Positions 7,724 to 13,739 of a stretch of DNA of 13,739 bases are shown here, in pieces. This stretch comes from Streptococcus lactarius (GTDB taxonomy: Bacteria > Bacillota > Bacilli > Lactobacillales > Streptococcaceae): the NCBI RefSeq assembly GCF_016642265.1, contig NZ_MRXX01000003.1, positions 96,099 to 109,837 on the forward strand. The letters are read 5' to 3'. The translations under genes were made by a program, and so were the position numbers. The stretch's first letter is position 1. Each line of letters begins with the position of its first letter. Under the pieces are notes generated by a model. It saw only the letters and a list, made by a program, of their open reading frames with translations, had not been told where the DNA came from and made no database searches.

Positions 7724-10008
7724 TGGAAAATATAATAAAAAAAATTGTATCAAATGAAAATGTCGAAGAGATTTTGAAGTTAACGATTGAATCGATATAT
7801 AAAAACGGTCCCACCTCTACTACAGATTTAGAAATTCTATGTTATATAAAAATATTTTATACAGAACTATTCGAACTATATGAACATCAAATTTTAAAAT
7901 TTATGGGGCTGTACTTTAAAGATTTAGGTACGGAATCACTCTTAGAAGTTGTTTTTGGCATGTATCAAAAGCATATTGAAGATGAATACAATATAAAATA
8001 TACCCCTGTTCAATCAAAAATTGTTGATGAAACTCATAGTAATAAATATTTCAGTTTTTCTGCACCAACAAGTACTGGAAAATCATTTGTTTTTAGAAAA
8101 TTAATTGAGGAAAGTGATAAAGATGTGGTAATAGTAGTGCCATCAAGAGCATTGATTAATGAATACTTTGATTTATTAAACGAGCATTTTAATTACTCTG
8201 ATATTAATCTTTTAACCTTCGTTGATAAAATAAACACTAATTACGCAACAAGAAATATTTTTATTTTGACTCCTGAAAGATGTAAAGATTTATTTAAATT
8301 CAAAAAAGATTTTGACATAGACTTTTTTTTATTTGATGAAGCTCAATTAGGTGATGAAAAAAGTGCTCGTGGTTTATATTTTGATAGTATTATTAGACGA
8401 GCAAAACGTAGTTTTCCAGGAACAAAGTTTATATTTGCTCATCCATTTATTGAAAATCCTAATGCACAGTTTGAAAAGAATAATTTTGAACAAGAACAAT
8501 CAAATGCAAGAAACTTTAACATAAAAAATGTTGGACAAATATTCTATTCTCTAGATAAAGATAATAGCTTTTATCACTTTGGTATCGATAAGAACATTAT
8601 GGGTAAAAGTAGAGTGAAATGTGCTTATGACCCAATTGAAATGGTTCTAAGTGAGAATGGAAGTGTACTAGTATTTTGTACGAAAACTAGTATACTTAGT
8701 CGTAAAATTTTTAAAGAATTTGAAAAGTATCTTCGTTTTTGTGAAGTATTATCTGATCCAGAGGCGTTGAAAATTATAGCTGAAATAGCTGATATCATTG
8801 GTGGTAGCGATGATATAAATGAAGATAGATATTCTGAAGTAATTAAATTTCTTAAAATAGGAGTTGTGACTCATCACGGTTCTATGCCATTAAGAGTAAG
8901 AAGCTTAATTGAAAAGTTTACTAAATCAGGTTTTTGTAAAATTTGTTTTGCTACATCTACTTTAGAACAAGGGATAAATATGCCTTTTGATTTAGTTTAT
9001 TTGAAGCATTTTACGGAATCAAAGCCGTTAGCTATAAAAAATATTATTGGGCGAGCAGGTCGAAGTACATTAGATAAGAAGTTTGATTATGGAACTGTAA
9101 TTATCAGACATTCTAATATATCAGCTTTTCGAAGAATAATGCATAGTCCGAGTAAATTAAGAAGTAAATCATTATTGGATGATACTCTTCCAGGCAACTT
9201 GAGTGATTTAGAAGATTTTCGAAAATCAATTAATGATGGTAGTTTTTCAGATGAGTATAATTTAACGCCAAAGCAGATTGAGGTATTGTCTAAAGCTGAT
9301 AGTTTAAGTCTAGCTCATAATATTATTGAATGTTTATTTATGGGTAATGATTTTAAAAAATTAAAGCAAATCGATAATCGAAAATTATCTAATGAATTTG
9401 AGAAGGTTTATGAGTTACATATCGGTAGAATATTATCCAATGGCGAAAAAGCTGTAATTGATACTAGTGTTCAAATTATGATCTGGAAGATTTTTGGAAA
9501 ATCCTTCAAAGATATTTGTTTTTACAGATATGCATATGTGAGTCGAAAAGAAGAAAGAGAAGATCCTTCAGTAGATCACAGCGAATTAATTTCTCAATTT
9601 GTGATGCAGTGTAGTGAGATTCCAAATAAGAGTTTAGCAGCATTTCCTCTTTTTCCTCGAGGAACTAAAGCGATTGATGTTAACTATGATTTAATTGTTT
9701 TTGATACTTATGACTATTTAGATAAGATTCTAAATTTTAGATTAGAAGATATATTTGTAGCTCTTTTTTCTAAATACTTTGAAAAAACGGAAGATCTAAG
9801 AGCCGAAAAATTAGTTAAATTAATAAAATATGGTACTGATTCGGATAAACAGATATGGCTTCTGAGATATGGTTTTGATTTTGATGATGTCGAATGGATA
9901 GAACCATATGTTCAAAGTATAGATTCTACTGGCATTGAATTTGATAAAGAAATTTTACAGGAATCGGAAAAACGACTAAAAATAATTGGTAGGTACTATA
10001 ATGGATAA
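7723..10008 (+). CDS. hamB: Hachiman defence helicase HamB
   Basis: The 761-residue protein is a superfamily 2 DEAD/DEAH-type helicase. Visible motifs are YTPVQ near 93 (Q-motif-like), Walker A SAPTSTGKS at 113-121, ILTPERC near 181-187, motif II DEAQ at 205-208, HHG at 384-386, motif V ATSTLEQGINMPF near 410-422 and motif VI GRAGR at 443-447. The roughly 300-residue C-terminal part has no motif I can name and is probably a HamB-specific region. In Hachiman systems HamB engages DNA and controls the HamA nuclease. Order, one-base overlap (TAATG) with hamA and both motif sets make this a complete two-gene system. A 60-nt sample (8041-8100) is 25% GC. No terminator is evident right after the stop. 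Confidence 0.92.
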   Translation: MENIIKKIVSNENVEEILKLTIESIYKNGPTSTTDLEILCYIKIFYTELFELYEHQILKFMGLYFKDLGTESLLEVVFGMYQKHIEDEYNIKYTPVQSKIVDETHSNKYFSFSAPTSTGKSFVFRKLIEESDKDVVIVVPSRALINEYFDLLNEHFNYSDINLLTFVDKINTNYATRNIFILTPERCKDLFKFKKDFDIDFFLFDEAQLGDEKSARGLYFDSIIRRAKRSFPGTKFIFAHPFIENPNAQFEKNNFEQEQSNARNFNIKNVGQIFYSLDKDNSFYHFGIDKNIMGKSRVKCAYDPIEMVLSENGSVLVFCTKTSILSRKIFKEFEKYLRFCEVLSDPEALKIIAEIADIIGGSDDINEDRYSEVIKFLKIGVVTHHGSMPLRVRSLIEKFTKSGFCKICFATSTLEQGINMPFDLVYLKHFTESKPLAIKNIIGRAGRSTLDKKFDYGTVIIRHSNISAFRRIMHSPSKLRSKSLLDDTLPGNLSDLEDFRKSINDGSFSDEYNLTPKQIEVLSKADSLSLAHNIIECLFMGNDFKKLKQIDNRKLSNEFEKVYELHIGRILSNGEKAVIDTSVQIMIWKIFGKSFKDICFYRYAYVSRKEEREDPSVDHSELISQFVMQCSEIPNKSLAAFPLFPRGTKAIDVNYDLIVFDTYDYLDKILNFRLEDIFVALFSKYFEKTEDLRAEKLVKLIKYGTDSDKQIWLLRYGFDFDDVEWIEPYVQSIDSTGIEFDKEILQESEKRLKIIGRYYNG

Positions 10009-10265
10009 AATAAATCCGTTATAAGGAATAAAACTATTCACGATTTTAAAATTGTAACAATGTAACATTCTATTACAGCAAGAAAATATTAATGGATTCT
10101 AATTTTGAAATCCACAGATGTGAATAACAATTTAGGTTACAATTGGTTTAAGATGCTTTGTTTTTCAAATCAGAAAGTTAGATTAGATTCATATCTTACT
10201 AAAATTAGGAAACTACTTTTACTTCTGTAGAGAGTGGATGAGTAAAGGTGGAGTAGGGGAGGAAA
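10009..10265 (+). other. AT-rich 257-nt gap between hamB and the nuclease gene
   Basis: No convincing gene, terminator or strong promoter is seen. It contains a 9-nt inverted repeat, AATTGTAAC (10050-10058) and GTTACAATT (10136-10144), and clustered short TAACA words. A 19-nt stretch (10178-10196) matches 10302-10320 inside the next gene at 18 of 19 positions. Close to its right end lies the hsdS-tail remnant at 10232-10256. A 25-residue open frame at 10153-10230 has no ribosome site and is not called. Confidence 0.5.
10232..10256 (+). repeat. Remnant of an hsdS 3' end (right copy of direct repeat)
   Basis: This 25-nt stretch resembles the final codons of hsdS (19/25, all differences transitions). 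It ends with codons for V-K-V-E followed by TAG, a tail similar to the V-K-V-G stop of the real hsdS, but an in-frame TGA precedes it. The nuclease gene starts 9 nt after the TAG. It suggests that the nuclease once lay directly behind an hsdS gene before hamAB arrived. Confidence 0.4.
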
Positions 10266-11015
10266 ATGAAAAAGAAATTTTCGATGTCAGAGCAAGAAAT
10301 TTTAGATTTGATTCATATCTCTATTGATCAACTTTCTAAATTAGTCGAAGTAAGAGTTCTGTATTGTACAAATATAGCTGAATGTCAGAATGAATCGAAT
10401 TATTTTGTTGTGAATAATAATATCTCAGTGATTGATCTTCCGGATGAATGTGAAACAGGTTATATTGTTCCACATTCATTGGAGTTAGGTAAGAGACCTA
10501 AAGGCGCAACTTTTTATTTCAATAAAAATGATTATAAAGATATTAAAAATCAAAAAGAGTCAATGGATAAAAAGGAAAAACGTCCGAGTCTTGGAAAACC
10601 TGCTGGATGGGATAAAATAAATAAAAAAGATTATGAAGTATATTTTCATCGAGGTCATATAATCGCATACTCTTTAGGTGGTGATAAGGAGATTAAAGGA
10701 CACGATTATAAAGCCTTGAAATCATTATTTACACAAACAGCATGGAGCAATATGGGGAAAGCTAATAAGAAGAAAGAGGATGAAAACAAATTCAGCCAGT
10801 GGCATTTTAAAAAAATAATTAAAGATACATTAGTAACGGATTCAATTTGCATGGCTTCTCGTCCCATTTATCGAAATAAGGCTGATGTAATTCCGATTGG
10901 CGTTCACTTGCAAGCAGTGACGAAAGAAAGATCTTTATTTAACGTCTTTCTTCCGAATATCGATCCTAATATTGTAATTGATTATAAAAAATGTACTTTT
11001 AAACCGAAAAAGTGA
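10266..11015 (+). CDS. Intracellular DNA/RNA non-specific endonuclease (EndA-like beta-beta-alpha-Me fold)
   Basis: The C-terminal half of this 249-residue protein matches streptococcal EndA-type nucleases. It has HRGHIIAYSLGG (128-139, EndA has DRGH), FTQTAWSN (155-162, EndA QTAWAN) and a C-terminal strand region with RPIYR, DVIPIGVHLQAV, FNVFLPNI and IDY. His131 would be the general base and Asn162 the likely metal ligand. The first Asp of DRGH is His128 here, and the Asn of the EndA NIxxQT segment appears as Ser153. The N-terminal half (about 1-110) is not recognised. Unlike EndA it has no signal peptide or membrane anchor, so it should act in the cytoplasm. The start is ATG 10266, with GGGGAGG only 3 nt upstream, a short spacing. 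It is AT-rich like hamAB. It may be a defence or toxin nuclease; no dedicated inhibitor gene is obvious. Confidence 0.75.
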   Translation: MKKKFSMSEQEILDLIHISIDQLSKLVEVRVLYCTNIAECQNESNYFVVNNNISVIDLPDECETGYIVPHSLELGKRPKGATFYFNKNDYKDIKNQKESMDKKEKRPSLGKPAGWDKINKKDYEVYFHRGHIIAYSLGGDKEIKGHDYKALKSLFTQTAWSNMGKANKKKEDENKFSQWHFKKIIKDTLVTDSICMASRPIYRNKADVIPIGVHLQAVTKERSLFNVFLPNIDPNIVIDYKKCTFKPKK

Positions 11016-11111
11016 TCCTCTCTAAATGCTTTGCGTTTTGAATTTGAAAGTCATATCTTTTTAAATTAATTATTTTTTCAAGAGTTATAGTGATGATCCT
11101 TCTTTCTAGTC

Positions 11112-11120
11112 TGATAAAAT
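11112..11120 (+). promoter_or_regulatory. Probable extended -10 promoter for the HigA-like gene
   Basis: TGATAAAAT fits TGn plus a -10-like TAAAAT (11115-11120). No good -35 precedes it. Transcription would start near 11127, just before the ribosome site AGGAGGT at 11139-11145. Confidence 0.4.
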
Positions 11121-11156
11121 TTAAATTCCTAAAAATAGAGGAGGTCAGTAATCACT

Positions 11157-11432
11157 ATGAGTATGAAAATTGTTGAATACAAAGATGTAATTGCTTTCCA
11201 TCCAGGTCAATATATTGGAGAGCTAATTGAAGATTATCAGATGACCCAGAAAGAATTTGCGGAGAAATTAGGAGTATCCCCAAGGACTATCAGTAAATTA
11301 GTGAATGGTGAGGAGCCGATTAGTAATGATATTGCTCAGAAGTTAGAGAAGCTTACTAATATTTCGATGAAAACTTGGCTTAATTTACAAGCTTCCTTTG
11401 ATAGGAAAGTGGCAGAAGGTGCAGTACCCTGA
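11157..11432 (+). CDS. HigA-family HTH antitoxin, apparently orphan
   Basis: The 91-residue protein has the HigA addiction-antidote layout: an N-terminal AFHPGQYIGELIEDY segment (about 13-27), then a Cro/XRE helix-turn-helix (MTQKEFAEKLGVSPRTISKLVNG, about 29-51) and a C-terminal helix ending LQASFDRKVAE. HigA proteins bind their own promoter and neutralise the ribosome-dependent mRNA interferase HigB. No HigB-sized frame lies in the 141 nt upstream or the 123 nt downstream, so it looks like an orphan. The last residues (GAVP) end abruptly after the usual family pattern and may reflect a shortened C-terminus. The start has AGGAGGT 11 nt upstream; an ATG two codons later is less well placed. 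It could now regulate itself or its neighbours, the upstream nuclease or downstream rpn gene; that is speculation. Confidence 0.8.
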   Translation: MSMKIVEYKDVIAFHPGQYIGELIEDYQMTQKEFAEKLGVSPRTISKLVNGEEPISNDIAQKLEKLTNISMKTWLNLQASFDRKVAEGAVP

Positions 11433-11512
11433 GATTGATTATTATAGAGAGCTATTACTTGGTTTCATAATGTTCTTGTAGTCACTTTCCAAATTTTTTT
11501 CGAATAATATAG

Positions 11513-11538
11513 ATAGAGGGACCTTCCCTCTATTTTTT
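11513..11538 (+). terminator. Hairpin terminator between the HigA-like and rpn genes
   Basis: A perfect 9-nt stem (ATAGAGGGA / TCCCTCTAT) with a 3-nt loop runs into six Ts. It ends only 5 nt before the ribosome site of the rpn gene, so it terminates the HigA-like transcript or acts as an attenuator for rpn. Confidence 0.8.
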
Positions 11539-11555
11539 ATCGAAAAGGAGCAGGG

Positions 11556-12431
11556 ATGCAGAAAAGACACGCGCATGTATCGCCGACCTTGGACATTATG
11601 GCCAAGAAGATTTTTAGTTTGCCGGAGGTGACGGCAGCATTTATTCGAGACATTTTGGAGCTGGATGTAGCGGACGCTCAGATTGTGGAGGGAAGCCAGC
11701 CACACAGCATGGCCTATGAGGAGGATGACTTGTTCTCCACTGCGGTGGATGTGAGAGCCAAGCTCCATGATGGGACCGAGGTGATCATCGAGATCCAGAT
11801 TCGCAAGCAGCAGTATTTCTTGAATCGATTCCATTATTATCTGGCCAATCAGCTGGTGGAGAATGTACAAAAACTACGCAAGCAAGGTCAGACACATAAG
11901 ATGTACGAGCAGATGGAGCCCGTCTATGGGATTGCGATTTTGGAGAAGTCGCTCTTACTGGACGAAGAGGCAGCCATCAACAAATACTGGCTGACCAATA
12001 GCCGGTCTGGCAAGCAACTCAAGGCCTATTATAAAAATGGCAAGCACCAAAATCTTCTGCAGGTTGCCTTTTTAGAGCTAGACAAGTATAATAAAGATGA
12101 GAACCTGACAGATGCAGGCAGACAGTGGTTGGAGTTTTTTGGGAACCTTCCCTTCACAAAAGCTCCCAGTCAGGTTGTGGCCCATGCAGATTCATTACTA
12201 GATTCATCTAGCTGGACCAAGGAGGAGAAGACCATGATAGACGAGCGAATTCGGATTCAAGAAAATTATGATATGACCATGGAGACAGCCATAGACGAAG
12301 CGCGCGAAGAAGGTCTGGAACAGGGTCGTAAACAGTTGGTATGTGAGATGATTTCACGAGGGATGACTCCTGAGCTTATCTCGGATATGACGGGCTTATC
12401 GCTGGAAGAGATTGAGTCCCTTCTTTCTTAA
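11556..12431 (+). CDS. Rpn-family recombination-promoting nuclease (PD-(D/E)XK)
   Basis: The 291-residue protein belongs to the Rpn/PDDEXK 'putative transposase' family. The N-terminus has the typical HVSPTLDIMAKKIF and FIRDILEL segments. The active site is Asp65 in TAVDVRAK and Glu79-Ile-Gln81 in IIEIQIR, where Gln replaces the usual Lys, as is common in this family. The C-terminal part (about 227-291) carries the charged EAREEGLEQGRKQ region typical of Rpn tails. Rpn proteins of E. coli are DNA endonucleases that raise RecA-independent recombination, and some are toxic defence proteins. The start has AAAGGAG 5 nt upstream. The gene lies between two hairpin terminators, so it is probably a single-gene unit. 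Its GC is high (30/60 in 11881-11940 sample), unlike the AT-rich genes before it. A strong internal start lies at 12234. Confidence 0.88.
   Translation: MQKRHAHVSPTLDIMAKKIFSLPEVTAAFIRDILELDVADAQIVEGSQPHSMAYEEDDLFSTAVDVRAKLHDGTEVIIEIQIRKQQYFLNRFHYYLANQLVENVQKLRKQGQTHKMYEQMEPVYGIAILEKSLLLDEEAAINKYWLTNSRSGKQLKAYYKNGKHQNLLQVAFLELDKYNKDENLTDAGRQWLEFFGNLPFTKAPSQVVAHADSLLDSSSWTKEEKTMIDERIRIQENYDMTMETAIDEAREEGLEQGRKQLVCEMISRGMTPELISDMTGLSLEEIESLLS
12234..12431 (+). CDS. Candidate intragenic C-terminal Rpn product (possible antitoxin)
   Basis: Inside rpn, AAGGAGG (12219-12225) lies 8 nt before the in-frame ATG at codon 227. Translation from here would give a 65-residue protein comprising only the helical, charged C-terminal domain (MIDERIRIQENYD onward). 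For E. coli Rpn proteins, shorter products from internal starts have been reported to inhibit the full-length nuclease. The same arrangement here is suggestive. The ribosome-site match may instead be a by-product of the codons for K-E-E-K, so expression is unproven. Confidence 0.4.
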   Translation: MIDERIRIQENYDMTMETAIDEAREEGLEQGRKQLVCEMISRGMTPELISDMTGLSLEEIESLLS

Positions 12432-12436
12432 AACGT

Positions 12437-12464
12437 GAAAAGAGGTGGGACCTCTTTTCCTTTT
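12437..12464 (+). terminator. Terminator after rpn
   Basis: A perfect 10-nt stem (GAAAAGAGGT / ACCTCTTTTC) with a GGG loop is followed by CTTTT. It starts 5 nt after the rpn stop codon. Confidence 0.8.
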
Positions 12465-12514
12465 GAAAAAACTTGGAAATTTTTCTATTTTTTTCATCCG
12501 GCTTGCTGGAATTG

Positions 12515-12523
12515 TGGTAGAAT
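12515..12523 (+). promoter_or_regulatory. Extended -10 promoter for the hydroxyisocaproate dehydrogenase gene
   Basis: TGGTAGAAT gives a one-mismatch -10 (TAGAAT, 12518-12523) with TGn extension. The -35 region is poor. The leader to the ATG at 12584 would be about 54 nt. Confidence 0.55.
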
Positions 12524-12583
12524 AGAGTCAACAAAGAGCTATCCTCACCAAAAGTGTGATCGATACTAGAAAAGAGGATTCTG

Positions 12584-13507
12584 ATGACAAGAAAAATTGG
12601 TATTATTGGTTTGGGTCATGTGGGTGCAACCTTGGCTCACAGTATGGTTTTGAAACATACTTGCGATCATTTGGTCTTGATTGACACGAATGAAAAAAAG
12701 GTCAAGTCGGATGCTTTGGACTTTTGTGATATGGTTGCTAATACAGGTTATCCAGTGCATATCACGGTCAATGATTATGCTGCTCTTCAAGATGCGGATG
12801 TGGTAGTCTCTACTCTGGGAAATATCGAGCTTCAGGCGAATAACACGAATGATCGTTTTGCGGAACTGCCATTCACTAGTAAGCAAGTGGTACAAGTGGG
12901 ACGTGATTTGAAAGCTTCTGGATTCCACGGTGTCTTGGTTGTGGTGACCAACCCGGTTGATGCGGTGACGCAACTCTACCAACAATACACGGGTCTTCCT
13001 AAAGAACAAGTCATTGGGACAGGGACATTGCTGGATACCGCTCGGATGAAGCGCGCGGTAGCCGATCGATTGCAAGTGAACCCTGCTAGTGTCTCTGGCT
13101 ATAACCTTGGTGAACACGGAAATTCTCAATTTGTCGCTTGGAGCCAAGTTCGTGTCAAGGGACATGCGATCACGGATCTCTTTTCACAAGAAGAGCTGGA
13201 TGCTATCAACTATGAATCCTTGCGAGGTGGCCACACGGTCTTCTTTGGCAAATTCTATACCAATTTTGGGATTGCGGCAGCAGCGCAACGTCTAGCAGAA
13301 GCTGTCATCAATGATAGCCACGAAGAAATGCCTGTATCCAATTATCGTCCAGAATATGGAACTTACCTGGGTTACCCAGCGATTGTTGGACGCAAAGGAA
13401 TTGTCGAAAGAATCGACTTGCAGTTAACAGAAGAAGAAAAAGAAAAATTGCTCCATTCAGCTGAAACCATTAAAGAAAATACACGTAAAGGTTTAGAGCA
13501 CGCTTAG
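12584..13507 (+). CDS. L-2-hydroxyisocaproate dehydrogenase-like (L-lactate/malate dehydrogenase family)
   Basis: The 307-residue protein aligns over its length with L-2-hydroxyisocaproate dehydrogenase of lactobacilli (about 310 residues). That enzyme reversibly reduces branched 2-keto acids to L-2-hydroxy acids with NADH. The N-terminal Rossmann loop is GLGHVG (9-14), with Asp34 at the end of the second strand as expected for NAD preference. DRFAEL carries the catalytic-loop Arg91. VTNPVD, TLLDTARM (Asp151, Arg154) and GEHGNSQF, with proton-relay His178, complete the active site. Lactate dehydrogenases proper carry a different substrate loop; the IELQANN segment fits hydroxyisocaproate dehydrogenase better. 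AGAGGA lies 5 nt before the ATG. It is a metabolic gene, not part of the defence island, and marks its right edge. Plain L-LDH is the main alternative but is less likely. Confidence 0.88.
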   Translation: MTRKIGIIGLGHVGATLAHSMVLKHTCDHLVLIDTNEKKVKSDALDFCDMVANTGYPVHITVNDYAALQDADVVVSTLGNIELQANNTNDRFAELPFTSKQVVQVGRDLKASGFHGVLVVVTNPVDAVTQLYQQYTGLPKEQVIGTGTLLDTARMKRAVADRLQVNPASVSGYNLGEHGNSQFVAWSQVRVKGHAITDLFSQEELDAINYESLRGGHTVFFGKFYTNFGIAAAAQRLAEAVINDSHEEMPVSNYRPEYGTYLGYPAIVGRKGIVERIDLQLTEEEKEKLLHSAETIKENTRKGLEHA

Positions 13508-13683
13508 CCCCAACGGTCTAAGAGGCTATTAAAGGTTGCAGATAAAGGAAACAGTGTTTTGATTCTTATAGGTCATCATAGAGCTAAAACGTGAAGAAAG
13601 ATTTGAGAAAGGCTGATCCGCAACCGGAAAGTTGTGTTAGAGCAATCAACCGCTAGGTCATTCAGTTCGTTCTATCAACCATC
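13508..13683 (+). other. Gene-free tail after the dehydrogenase gene
   Basis: No supported gene is seen on either strand. A 21-codon frame from GTG 13591 lacks a ribosome site. Short repeated words (TAGGTCAT at about 13569 and 13654, ATCAACC twice near the right end) and a GGTTGC/GCAACC pair give no convincing structure. It may be decayed sequence. Confidence 0.4.
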
Positions 13684-13739
13684 GAAGAGGCTGGGACAAA
13701 AGTCCTAGCCTCTTCAATTGTCTTTGGATTGTCGAGCAA
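13684..13739 (+). repeat. Right copy of hairpin-plus-tail repeat
   Basis: A hairpin with 14-nt arms and an AAAA loop (13684-13715, one G-U wobble on this strand) is followed by TCTTTGGATTGTCGAGCAA, the exact complement of the start of the left copy. The two copies are inverted relative to each other, with their conserved tails at the outer ends. The hairpin could terminate the dehydrogenase transcript, although no strong T-run follows. Confidence 0.85.

Noticed and set aside
10153..10230. 25-codon ORF in the gap before the nuclease
   Set aside because: No ribosome site and a low-complexity leucine end; better explained as chance in AT-rich DNA.
10009..10265. Structured non-coding RNA (retron- or toxIN-like) before the nuclease
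   Set aside because: Only a 9-nt inverted repeat 77 nt apart and scattered short words are visible; no tandem repeats, stable hairpin or reverse transcriptase.
11442..11870. Minus-strand 142-codon open frame across the rpn 5' region
   Set aside because: It crosses the terminator hairpin and is antisense to the clear Rpn active-site region; the protein shows no family features.
12566..13165. Minus-strand 199-codon open frame opposite the dehydrogenase gene
   Set aside because: It is a shadow of a gene with complete catalytic motifs on the plus strand; no recognisable protein.
13591..13656. 21-codon GTG-started ORF in the right tail
   Set aside because: No ribosome site and no recognisable product.
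2..13739. Whole window as a transposon with terminal inverted repeats
   Set aside because: No transposase or integrase gene is present, the repeats are of a type found singly between streptococcal genes, and no target duplication can be seen because the window ends at the repeats.
1..13739. CRISPR array, tRNA or rRNA genes
   Set aside because: No regularly spaced repeats and no tRNA- or rRNA-like sequence were found on either strand.

Overview
The window looks like a chromosomal accessory region of an oral Streptococcus (mitis/sanguinis-like). Signs are the moderate-to-low GC, AGGAGG-type ribosome sites, extended -10 promoters (TGnTATAAT), a GAGGCTGGGAC hairpin repeat of the kind scattered through streptococcal genomes, and housekeeping genes of streptococcal type. 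The species is an inference.

Layout, left to right, all genes on the + strand: (1) a repeat copy at 2-58; (2) a two-gene operon of a DUF1722/YbgA-like protein and a TIGR02328/pyrimidine-dimer-glycosylase-like protein (127-870), closed by a strong terminator; (3) one apparent five-gene defence operon starting from an extended -10 promoter at 954-962: type I restriction-modification hsdR, hsdM, hsdS (1078-6999), followed after 28 nt by the two-gene Hachiman anti-phage system hamA-hamB (7028-10008); (4) a 257-nt AT-rich gap; (5) an intracellular EndA-like beta-beta-alpha-Me nuclease (10266-11015); (6) an orphan HigA-type HTH antitoxin (11157-11432); (7) an Rpn-family PD-(D/E)XK nuclease (11556-12431) enclosed by two hairpin terminators and carrying a well-placed internal start that could encode a 65-residue C-terminal protein; (8) an L-2-hydroxyisocaproate-dehydrogenase-like enzyme (12584-13507); (9) a gene-free tail and a second repeat copy in opposite orientation that ends the window.

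The middle is a compact defence island. The type I complex methylates and restricts by sequence. Hachiman couples a HamA nuclease to a HamB helicase. The EndA-like nuclease and Rpn protein are further candidate effectors. Composition differs by block: a 60-nt sample in hamB is 25% GC, in hsdR 43%, in rpn 50%, and in the first HsdS recognition domain 17%. This supports separate acquisition of hamAB/nuclease and swapping of recognition domains in hsdS.

The most notable structural points are: the near-identical inverted repeats at the two ends; a diverged copy of the hsdS 3' end (10232-10256) which, with the real hsdS end, brackets hamAB as imperfect direct repeats; the cytoplasmic EndA-like nuclease with an HRGH motif; and the intragenic start in rpn.
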